From positions 1-42,011 of IMG/VR virus record IMGVR_UViG_3300010373_001371: DNA of 42,011 bases. One strand, 5' to 3'. The first letter of the stretch is position 1; every line of letters begins with the position of its first letter. The position numbers and the translations under genes are program-made. The DNA comes from a virus. Shown piece after piece: positions 6,384 through 13,639 of this stretch. The notes beneath the pieces were generated by a model. The model saw only the letters and a program-made list of their open reading frames with translations. It had not been told where the DNA came from and made no database searches.

Positions 6384-8194
6384 TTGGAAGCTCCATTCTT
6401 TTGCGCTGACTGTATCAACAGGTCGATCATTCGCAAATTTTTCTTCGATGGTTCGGTACCGAAGTCCACATCCAGGGGATCTGCAACTACCATGCGGCCG
6501 TCGGCGCCGATCAGGAATTGCAAATCGTTGATGCATATTTTCTTATTCACCATTGTAGCTCGAATGCTCTGTAGATCTGCAATACTCCTCTGATTGAGAA
6601 GCGCCGAGTTACCGACAACCCGAACCTTTCCGTCCGAATACTTCACAACGTCTTTCGACCCTTGCGCAAACTGGTCCATTATCATGCCTGGCTTGCCGTC
6701 CACGTTGATCGCGCGAGGATTGACGGTTGGAATACCGGCTTCCTGCAGTTGACCGAGCATATTGATTTCTCCGGAAATCTTGTCTGGTTTCTTTCCGTTG
6801 CGCAAAACACCAACCGCCTGGTTGTCGCCATAGGCGTAGACATCCTTGTTGCCGCCACTGCCAAGCAAGGGGCCAAGATCATTGCGACTGATATTGGGAT
6901 GCGCATTGCCCTCCCCGTCCTCTGCAGCAGGGAGCGCTGCAGTTCCCAAACCCCGCCCGCTGGACCAGGGCACTGTTCTGGCACCGGCGAGGTCGAACAG
7001 CCCGCTGCCAAACTGGCCAGCCTGATCCAACTGGGCTGCAGTGGCGTTGGGATTGATCCATTGCGTCAAACTTGCGTAACCGCCATAGCCCGGATTTTCC
7101 AGCGACCGCCAACGGACTTCCTGTTTTTTTGCCTGTTCGACCTGGTTGTCTGCAGCCCGCTGTTCGGCCGGCGTCAAGCCATCCCAAAATCCTTTTTCTC
7201 CCCGCTGCGCTTCTTCATCCATGAGATTTTTTCTCATTTGCAAGAGCATGCTGCCGTCGGCATCCGGGTCTTTTCGCAGGGCATTGTAGGTGGCAAGCCG
7301 TTGCTCGTAAGTTTGCGGCGGCGGCACTGCGCCCATGACCAGAGGACCGGCTAACGTGTCGCGACCTGCCGAGGGGAACAAGGCTGTGGCGGAATTGGGC
7401 GCCGCCGGCGATGTTCCACCGGCCGAGACGGTGCCCAGGTCAGTTGCAACCTTGGCGGCATCGTCAGGAACATCCTGTTTGACCGGGTCGTAATAGGTGA
7501 ATCGCTTGCCCGAACTCGAAGTGACCGACGACGTACCAGGTTTGTAGCCCGCAATGTCGGGCAGTCCGCCGCTCTTGCGTGAAGCCTGTTCAAGCAGGAT
7601 CTGCCCGCTGCCATCATCCGTGCCCCATACTTTCGATCCGTCCGCCATCGTCCTGTCGAGTACCCAGTGCGACCCGACCGCCCACGGCTGCGCCTGCTGC
7701 GGCCCGCCTATCGCGCCGCCTGCGTTTGACGCCAGCAGAGAGGGGTCGTCCGCCACGTCGGGCATCGCATCGAGGGAGCAATGCAAGGCCAGCTTGTCCC
7801 ATGGCGGGTTGTCGTCCGCTCCGGTCGCACCTGGTGACTGTTCCCCGTTGTCAGCCAACACGGCATCCGGCACGGAGATTGGCGCTTCGGGTCCCACCCT
7901 TGCTGATGTGGTGGCTGGCGCAATCGCATTGCCCGTTTGCGCCAGCCACTGCGCCGCAGCGCCAACGTCGCCATTCTGCCCATCCCAGCTCAAGCGTCGG
8001 GCGTTGGCTGAAATCGAAGCCTGCTTTTGCACGGCGAGGGCGGCATTCAAGGCTGCCAGGTTCACCGCGCCGTCATCTTGCGTTTGCGGCGTTTGTGCAG
8101 CCGGCGCTGTATCGTCATCTTGCGGGAGATCGACCGCAAGGCTGGCGCCAAGGCGCGCGCCGTTGATGATGCCCTGTGCCACGCCCGCGTCCAT
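6380..8194 (-). CDS. Polymorphic effector 2: GIINGAR N-terminus + protein-kinase-like C-terminal domain (604 aa)
   Basis: The N-terminus (MDAGVAQGIINGARLG, then LNAALAVQKQAS near 49-60 and DGQNG) matches the other two effectors. A long middle region of unknown fold follows. The last 160 residues look like a protein-kinase fold: a glycine loop LGSGGNKDVY at 444-453, a helix-C-like GEINML with Glu476, INDLQFLI with Asp557 in place of the usual HxD catalytic loop, and VADPLDVDFG with Asp572 as the metal-binding Asp. A clear beta-3 Lys is not obvious. Similar domains occur at the ends of polymorphic toxins. The ATG at 8194 is preceded by GAGGGG; GTG at 8197 is an alternative. It overlaps the downstream immunity-like gene by TTGA. 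Confidence 0.8.
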   Translation of the reverse strand: MDAGVAQGIINGARLGASLAVDLPQDDDTAPAAQTPQTQDDGAVNLAALNAALAVQKQASISANARRLSWDGQNGDVGAAAQWLAQTGNAIAPATTSARVGPEAPISVPDAVLADNGEQSPGATGADDNPPWDKLALHCSLDAMPDVADDPSLLASNAGGAIGGPQQAQPWAVGSHWVLDRTMADGSKVWGTDDGSGQILLEQASRKSGGLPDIAGYKPGTSSVTSSSGKRFTYYDPVKQDVPDDAAKVATDLGTVSAGGTSPAAPNSATALFPSAGRDTLAGPLVMGAVPPPQTYEQRLATYNALRKDPDADGSMLLQMRKNLMDEEAQRGEKGFWDGLTPAEQRAADNQVEQAKKQEVRWRSLENPGYGGYASLTQWINPNATAAQLDQAGQFGSGLFDLAGARTVPWSSGRGLGTAALPAAEDGEGNAHPNISRNDLGPLLGSGGNKDVYAYGDNQAVGVLRNGKKPDKISGEINMLGQLQEAGIPTVNPRAINVDGKPGMIMDQFAQGSKDVVKYSDGKVRVVGNSALLNQRSIADLQSIRATMVNKKICINDLQFLIGADGRMVVADPLDVDFGTEPSKKNLRMIDLLIQSAQKNGASN

Positions 8195-8343
8195 CACCGG
8201 CCACCCCTCAAGCCATCGTCGAACGTACGATCTTCAATAGGCATTTCCTGTTTCGCGCCATCTGTACGAAGGGCGTCGATATGGGAAGAGTGCTGCGTTG
8301 GCCCACATGCCCGGCGCAGCTCCGTCCCGGTGCGCTGCCGCAT
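8194..8343 (-). CDS. Possible small linker ORF (49 aa)
   Basis: This frame fills the gap between effectors 1 and 2, and its TGA overlaps the ATG of effector 2 (TGATG). The same coupling is used elsewhere in this operon. The product is Arg- and polar-rich with no family. The ribosome-binding site is poor (GAG next to the start). It could be the degraded tail of a lost gene, for example an immunity gene of effector 1. Confidence 0.3.
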   Translation of the reverse strand: MRQRTGTELRRACGPTQHSSHIDALRTDGAKQEMPIEDRTFDDGLRGGR

Positions 8344-8368
8344 CACTCGGGCCGGCCGCGGGGCGTAC

Positions 8369-9316
8369 TCACGGCGACGGCGGGTCGTACACATAAACCT
8401 TCACCTGCGGCCGCTTGTCTCCGCCGAACGCACCGTGATAACGAATGACGGCGTTTTGCGTGCTGATGTTTGCCACGGTCGGATTGCTTGCGGCTTGCGC
8501 ATTGCCGGTGTCGGGCCGGACGGTAACGGTATGGCCGTGACCATTCGCGTTACCCCACGCCATGACGACCAGCTTGCCTTCATTGGCCTTGTTTTGTGCG
8601 TCGCCCACACCGATCTGCTGCCAGCCGGTGCCGGGCGTGGCGGCGGCCTGGGCGAGCTTTGCCGCCTGGGTAGTAGCGTTATAGAAGGTCCCGCCCGTCC
8701 CCAGCGGCGCCGTGTTTGCGCCAACAGCCCGGGCCACGGCGTAGGTGCCTTCGCTGCAGTGGGTGTCCGAGCCGTCGTACTGGAAGGCCGGATTGGCCAT
8801 CGCGCTGTCCTGGGCCGATTTCAGTGCCTGCACCTGCTGCGGCGTACCGGCTGCCGGCACCGCGTCATCTCCGGCGGCGCCTGGTCGCTGTCCATCGATT
8901 TCAATGAGCGGTGTCCCTTCCAGCATGGCTTGGACTCTGGTTGTCATGGGCAGGTTGGGGGCGGCATCGTCGGGCTTGACGCCGGCTGCGGCGAGCATGG
9001 CGACGTCATAGGGGTCGGCCGCCGGCGGTGCCGTTATGCCTAGCGCTGCGCCAGCGGGCGCTGCAGATGCGTCATTGCCGGCTTGCGCTGGGGCCATGTT
9101 GCCGTAAGTGCCGCCCTGCCCAGCCATTTGCAATCCTTGGGTTGCGGCCAGGATGGCGGCATTTTTTTGCGCTTCGAGGCCGGCTGTGCCAGGGCCCATG
9201 GCGAGCGTATCGTTGCCCTGCGCCTGCTGATCATCGGCCGGCGGAAACCAAGCCGAAGCCGAGCCCATGCGCGCACCGTTGATGATGCCACTGCCGATGA
9301 GACTGGTGGTATCCAT
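8369..9316 (-). CDS. Polymorphic effector 1: GIINGAR N-terminus + Cys/His peptidase-like domain (315 aa)
   Basis: The protein begins MDTTSLIGSGIINGAR and has LEAQKNAAILAAT at 47-59, so its N-terminus matches effectors 2 and 3. The C-terminal part (about 180-315) has DTHCSEGTYAVARAVG with Cys187 at a helix start and later WGNANGHGHTVTVRP with His260/His262. That Cys-then-His order fits an NlpC/P60, CHAP or Tae-type amidase that cuts peptidoglycan. The ATG at 9316 overlaps the stop of the preceding gene (TGATG). It could be a virion wall-degrading ejection protein rather than a toxin; its place right after the candidate ejection genes leaves that open. No convincing cognate immunity gene follows it. 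Confidence 0.75.
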   Translation of the reverse strand: MDTTSLIGSGIINGARMGSASAWFPPADDQQAQGNDTLAMGPGTAGLEAQKNAAILAATQGLQMAGQGGTYGNMAPAQAGNDASAAPAGAALGITAPPAADPYDVAMLAAAGVKPDDAAPNLPMTTRVQAMLEGTPLIEIDGQRPGAAGDDAVPAAGTPQQVQALKSAQDSAMANPAFQYDGSDTHCSEGTYAVARAVGANTAPLGTGGTFYNATTQAAKLAQAAATPGTGWQQIGVGDAQNKANEGKLVVMAWGNANGHGHTVTVRPDTGNAQAASNPTVANISTQNAVIRYHGAFGGDKRPQVKVYVYDPPSP

Positions 9317-9870
9317 CACTGGCCTCCCTGCATGGCGCTGCGCACAATACCGCGCGAAGCGGCCTGACCTGATGCTGTCTGTGCCGGCATGCTCTGATGC
9401 GGCTGCCTGCCCTGCTGCACTTTGTGCGCCTGCGCCATGCCATGCGCCAGCACTTGATGCACCTGGTTCTGTTGGGCGCCCAGCATGCGCAGCACGTAGC
9501 CGCCCAGGCGGTGCGCCGCCTGCGCCAACACGGCTGGAGTGACTTGCACACGCCCGGTCTTTTCCAGGAAATCCAGAATTTCGCACAACAGCACATTGGC
9601 CACGGGCACGGCGAGCTGGGTCGGCATGCGCCCTTGCGATTGCTTGATCAGCACGCCGGTCAGGTTGGCTGCGCCCAGGGCCGCGTTGTCGATGGGGTCA
9701 GGTGTTGAGCCCAGTTTGGCCATGATGCGCTGTTGCACCGCCGGCGAATAGAACAGCACGGCGGCGGCATGCGCGGCCTGGGCGAAGGCCTGGCGCATCT
9801 GCGGCTTGATGTTGGCGCCGATCTGCTGCTCGGTCTGTTGCAGCAGGGTGTTGTTGGTCGAACCTATCAT
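9316..9870 (-). CDS. Candidate internal virion/ejection protein with C-terminal GIVRSAMQ motif (184 aa)
   Basis: A mostly helical, Ala/Gln-rich protein (for example MRQAFAQAAHAAAVLF and AANLTGVLIKQSQ). The C-terminus reads ASRGIVRSAMQGGQ (motif at 174-181), a variant of the GII-x-GA-R/M motif found in the flanking genes. It overlaps the preceding gene by ATGA and the following effector by TGATG, so it belongs to the same translationally coupled series. No enzyme motif is visible. Location after the tail genes fits the internal proteins that podoviruses eject with DNA; this is inference from synteny. Confidence 0.7.
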   Translation of the reverse strand: MIGSTNNTLLQQTEQQIGANIKPQMRQAFAQAAHAAAVLFYSPAVQQRIMAKLGSTPDPIDNAALGAANLTGVLIKQSQGRMPTQLAVPVANVLLCEILDFLEKTGRVQVTPAVLAQAAHRLGGYVLRMLGAQQNQVHQVLAHGMAQAHKVQQGRQPHQSMPAQTASGQAASRGIVRSAMQGGQ

Positions 9871-11249
9871 GGGTTTCCTTTCTTGCGTGCGCCGCTGATG
9901 ATGCCGCTGGGTGCCTGTTGCGCCACCTGCGCGCTTTTGTTGGCCTGGATTTGCTGCTGTAGCGCCAGTTGGTTGGCGGCGGTGGCATTGTTCTTGCGCG
10001 TGGCATAGACGTTGCTCATCGCTTGCATGGCGCCCGAAGCCAGTTGGCCGCTTAAGGTCTGGTTGTTCTTGACCCAGTTGGTGACGCCGTCGAGCATGTT
10101 TTTGCCGGAGGGCGAGTTAGCCTGATTGGCCGCATCGGTGACCTGTTCGGCATTTTGTCCGACGGTGATCGTGTTGCCGGAAGGCGAGGTGTAGGTGCCC
10201 GTGGCGTCATTGAAGTCGGCACCGCGGCTGGCCTGGTTGGCCGCATCGGTAACCTGCTCCGCATTTTGCCCTGTGGTGATGGTGTTGCCGGAAGGCGAGG
10301 TATAGGTGCCGGTGGCGTCGTTGAAGTCGCCCGAGCCCGGCGACACCGGCGCAGACTGCCCCGCAACCAGGGTCCCCGGTGCCGTAGTGTTGGCGTTTTG
10401 CCCCAGCATGGTCGAGGTCGATTCGTTGTTGAGCTGGAAGGCCGAATTGCCGCCGTTCGCATTCAGGGTGGTGGATGCGTTGGAGGTCGTAGGCCCACCC
10501 TGGAATGACGACGCCGAGCTGTTCGGCGCATTCGCCGTATTGCCCACCGGGTTGTTGGCGCCGGTGTTCAAGGGGTCAACATTGCCGTTGGTGAGGTTGC
10601 TCGAACCGGTTGGATTGAGGCCGGTCGATGTGGCGTTGCCCGACAATGGGTTGGCGGTGGAACCGGTCGGGTTCAGTGCATTGCCGCTGCTGTCGAGCGG
10701 GGTTTGCGTGATTGACGACGGGTTGGTCAGCGTGGGGTCGGCGCCATTGATTGCGCCGTTGGCCGCACCATCGGCCGTGCCGGAGAGGTCGCCGGCGTTG
10801 GTGCCGACGTTGGTGCCGACGTTGGTGCCAACGTTGGTGCCAATATTCGTACCTGCGTTGGCACCGGCATCAGCGCCGACGTTGGCCCCTGTATCGACTG
10901 CATTGGCCGCCGGCAGTTGCGAGCCGGCGCTGGTGACGGAGCCGTCGGCATTGGTCAGGGTGTTGGTGGCGTCGTTGAAGTCGGCGACGCTGTTGCTTGC
11001 AGTATCGACCCCGCCACCGCCCAGGTCCAGCGCCGTCGATTCGCCGGCCGCCATGGAAAACGCGCCCGCCGCCAGGCCGACCACGCCGCCGGCCATCGAC
11101 ATGACACCGCCGATTTTTTCCAGCGTCTGGCTGCCGGTGAGGTGCCCCACCACGTTCAAGGCAATGCCGGTTTCGGCAACGGCGGTGGCCACCGCCGCCA
11201 CCGTGCCGACGTCGACCGCCACGACAATTGCACTAACAAATACTGCCAT
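9867..11249 (-). CDS. Candidate ejection protein, hydrophobic N-terminus, repeats, C-terminal GIISGAR (460 aa)
   Basis: Residues 1-70 are strongly hydrophobic and Gly/Ala/Val-rich (FVSAIVVAVDVGTVAAVATA, then GGVVGLAAGAFSMAAG), suggesting membrane insertion. The middle is low-complexity Asn/Thr/Gly/Ser sequence with four or five GTNVG-type repeats (10798-10850) and two near-identical copies of a roughly 35-residue unit containing DFNDATGTYTSPSGNTIT. A helical Gln-rich end finishes PSGIISGARKKGNP (motif at 449-455), the same motif that opens the effectors. The start overlaps the stop of the cupin-like gene by one base (TAATG). A pore-forming or internal ejection protein is plausible; no family is recognised. 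Confidence 0.72.
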   Translation of the reverse strand: MAVFVSAIVVAVDVGTVAAVATAVAETGIALNVVGHLTGSQTLEKIGGVMSMAGGVVGLAAGAFSMAAGESTALDLGGGGVDTASNSVADFNDATNTLTNADGSVTSAGSQLPAANAVDTGANVGADAGANAGTNIGTNVGTNVGTNVGTNAGDLSGTADGAANGAINGADPTLTNPSSITQTPLDSSGNALNPTGSTANPLSGNATSTGLNPTGSSNLTNGNVDPLNTGANNPVGNTANAPNSSASSFQGGPTTSNASTTLNANGGNSAFQLNNESTSTMLGQNANTTAPGTLVAGQSAPVSPGSGDFNDATGTYTSPSGNTITTGQNAEQVTDAANQASRGADFNDATGTYTSPSGNTITVGQNAEQVTDAANQANSPSGKNMLDGVTNWVKNNQTLSGQLASGAMQAMSNVYATRKNNATAANQLALQQQIQANKSAQVAQQAPSGIISGARKKGNP

Positions 11250-11677
11250 TATGGTGTCTCCAGTTCTTCAAGTTCCGCATAATCGTTGGTGGTGAGCTTC
11301 GCGACGATCTGCTCCGGGTCAGTCTCGTCGGTTTTGAGGATGGTGACCCAGATGGTGTCTTCCAGCGCAACGCCAGCGCGCTTGGTGCCCGGTGGCGATA
11401 CCATGATGTGGAAGCCACTCAATTCCTGCGCGGCGTCGCGGTCGGTCGCCACGCTGACCTTGCCCGACACCATGATCTGCAGGCTGGCCTGGCGGTGGAT
11501 GGCGCCGGTCATCAGGGTGCCCTTTTTGATGAAGGCGACGCGCGCATACATGCCGTCGCAGAAATGGTGCGTAATGGGGATGTCGACCTGCGGCAGGTCG
11601 AGCATGATCTTTTCGAGGGCCATGATCCGGCCTCGGCGCGCCTCGATTTCCGCCGATGGTTGTTCGATGATGGGCAT
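11249..11677 (-). CDS. Cupin-like phage protein (142 aa)
   Basis: A compact protein with a beta-barrel (cupin-like) pattern: ITHHFCDGMYARVAFIKKG, then HRQASLQIMVSGKVSV, then GFHIMVSPPGTKRAGV. This has the order of the two conserved cupin motifs, with His38/His39 and His62 as possible ligands. Similar small cupin-like proteins occur in podoviral structural regions without a proven role. It starts four bases after the upstream stop with no clear ribosome-binding site, so translation is probably coupled to the upstream gene. Confidence 0.68.
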   Translation of the reverse strand: MPIIEQPSAEIEARRGRIMALEKIMLDLPQVDIPITHHFCDGMYARVAFIKKGTLMTGAIHRQASLQIMVSGKVSVATDRDAAQELSGFHIMVSPPGTKRAGVALEDTIWVTILKTDETDPEQIVAKLTTNDYAELEELETP

Positions 11678-11680
11678 GGT

Positions 11681-13630
11681 TTATTGATGCGGGTTGTTCG
11701 TGGGGCCCGGCGTGGGGGTTGGTGTTGGCGACGGCGTGGGTGTGGGAGCGGCGGCCGGCGCGTTCGAGGTGGAACTGTAGAAACCGGTGGTCGGGTCGCG
11801 GTAGTCAGGCAATCCGGTGTTCGGATCAACACCGGTGAATTGCAGCAGACCAGACACATCAGGCAACCCGGCAGCCGACAGCGTCTTCATCTGCTGCAAA
11901 TAGATGTTGTATGCCTGCACTTCCGCATCGTTCTTTGCGCCGGCATCCATCGTGGAATTTTGAATCGTGCTGATCCAGCTTGAGTAGGTCTTGCCCGCGT
12001 CTTCGGCCGTATTTGCCGCACTCATGGCTTGCGTCATCTTCTGCCCGTTCAGGGTGTTCTGTGCATTGGCATTGAACTGGCTGGCCGCGTTGATGGCATT
12101 CTGGTTGTCGACCGCAAACTGGTTGTCGGCCGAGGCATTGGTCACGGCGTCGTTGTTGTAGGTCGTGGCATCCTGTTCGGCCACCGGCAGCGAGGCGTTG
12201 TAGGCGGCCGTGTCGCCTGCCGTAATCGCCATGGTGCTGTTCAACAATCCCGACGCATTGGCCTGCTGCAGCGCCTGCGTGCGCGCGGCCTGCACCAGTG
12301 GGCTGTTGGGGTTGTCGATGTTGGCCAATTGCCCGGCCACGGTTTGCGGCGCATTCACGTTGACCTGGGTCGGATTGCCCAGGACATAGGGCGTGTAGGT
12401 CGAGGCGCCGGCGCTGCTCAGGCTGGCGCCGGCCGGCACGGTCCAGGAGTTCGTTGCGGCATCCCACACATCCTGGCCATCGGGGTGGGTGGTGGCCGAC
12501 TTTACATCGGCCGGATTGAGCAACGGGTTGGTCCAATTAGCGGTCACCGAACCATTGCCATTCAAGGAGGCAGCCGCCAGTTGATCTTGCGACTGCGCAC
12601 CCTGGAGGATGGCGGCATTCAACTCGTCGGCCGTCATGTCGGGGTGCGCCGCCAGGGCTTGCTGGTAGAACTGCAGGCCGGTGGTGTCGGCCGGGCGCCC
12701 GAAGTCCTTGCCGAAGTCGGCATTGATGTCGGCCGCCGTGGCCAGTTGGCTGCCGCTGGTCATCTGGGTGCTCATCTGGTTGGGTAGCGGTGCGCCGATC
12801 TGCGCGGACTTCATGGAAGGCGATTGACCGGTCTGTTGCGTCTCCTTTTGCCGCACCACCGGCCCCTGGCTCGCCCCCAGCGAATCGATGCCTGAGGCCA
12901 CCTGCTGCGGCGTCAGCCATTGCGGGATGCCGGCGGTGCTCTTGCCGTTCATCTGCGCGCTGATGTAGGTCGGATTCGCCTTGTCTCCAGGCGCGAAGGT
13001 AGCGCCGAAGATATTGCGCTCGTCGTTCATGCCGATCGAATCGAGCCCGCTGTAGTCGCCGGTTTTTGCGGCTTGCGCGGCAAGCTGGTTGTAGGCATCG
13101 ATCTCTGCCTGCGATTCGGGTTGGGAGTAATCGGCAGGCTGGGTCAGGAGCGGAGAGATGGCTGTGGGGCCTGGTGTTGGTGCGGGTGTCGGCGTTGGTG
13201 TCGGCGTGGGCGTGGGCGTGGGTGCGGGTGTCGGTGGTTGGACAACACGGGTCTGCTCGCGCGCCGCCGCGATAATCCCGGACGGTGCCGGTGCCGCGCT
13301 GGTGTCTGCCTGCGTATAAGGTGCCGGAGTGGGTGTCGGCGTGGGCGCAGGTGCAGGCACAGGCGCGGGGTTGGGCGCCGGCGCAGGCGAAGATGCCGCT
13401 GCATTCAATTGCGTCAAATAGCTTTGCGCCCCACCCGCATCGGCCTGCGACGCCGCGCCCGACGTCGAGGGCGCCTGCGCCATCATGCTGCTCTGGCTGG
13501 GCGAACCCAAGGGCGCCGGTGCCGGCGTGGCCGCCCCGATGGCCGAAGCCGATACATCCTGCCCGGACTGCGGCACATTCGGGTCAGGCTTGGCCTGCAT
13601 TGCGCCGCTGATGATTCCTGTAGCTGCCAC
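11681..13630 (-). CDS. Candidate ejection/structural protein with Pro-Thr repeats and two GII motifs (649 aa, GTG start)
   Basis: The protein opens MAATGIISGAMQ and carries a second motif copy, PSGIIAAAREQ, at 116-126. Both match the motif in the effectors and neighbouring proteins. Residues 35-160 are Pro/Ala/Thr-rich with a (PT)n tract, and a second PTPTPSPTPTP tract sits at the very C-terminus. Between them is a long Ala/Gln/Asn-rich helical region. The GTG start at 13630 has AAGGA nearby. It follows the fibre gene with a 9-nt gap. The extended Pro-Thr tracts look like flexible tethers. I propose an internal or tail-associated virion protein; there is no known family signature. Confidence 0.75.
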   Translation of the reverse strand: MAATGIISGAMQAKPDPNVPQSGQDVSASAIGAATPAPAPLGSPSQSSMMAQAPSTSGAASQADAGGAQSYLTQLNAAASSPAPAPNPAPVPAPAPTPTPTPAPYTQADTSAAPAPSGIIAAAREQTRVVQPPTPAPTPTPTPTPTPTPAPTPGPTAISPLLTQPADYSQPESQAEIDAYNQLAAQAAKTGDYSGLDSIGMNDERNIFGATFAPGDKANPTYISAQMNGKSTAGIPQWLTPQQVASGIDSLGASQGPVVRQKETQQTGQSPSMKSAQIGAPLPNQMSTQMTSGSQLATAADINADFGKDFGRPADTTGLQFYQQALAAHPDMTADELNAAILQGAQSQDQLAAASLNGNGSVTANWTNPLLNPADVKSATTHPDGQDVWDAATNSWTVPAGASLSSAGASTYTPYVLGNPTQVNVNAPQTVAGQLANIDNPNSPLVQAARTQALQQANASGLLNSTMAITAGDTAAYNASLPVAEQDATTYNNDAVTNASADNQFAVDNQNAINAASQFNANAQNTLNGQKMTQAMSAANTAEDAGKTYSSWISTIQNSTMDAGAKNDAEVQAYNIYLQQMKTLSAAGLPDVSGLLQFTGVDPNTGLPDYRDPTTGFYSSTSNAPAAAPTPTPSPTPTPTPGPTNNPHQ

Positions 13631-13639
13631 GGGTTTTCC

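Noticed and set aside
13140-13400. Short periodic repeats that could suggest a CRISPR or minisatellite locus
   Set aside because: They encode Pro-Thr and Pro-Ala tracts inside the 649-aa protein; there are no spacers of constant length.
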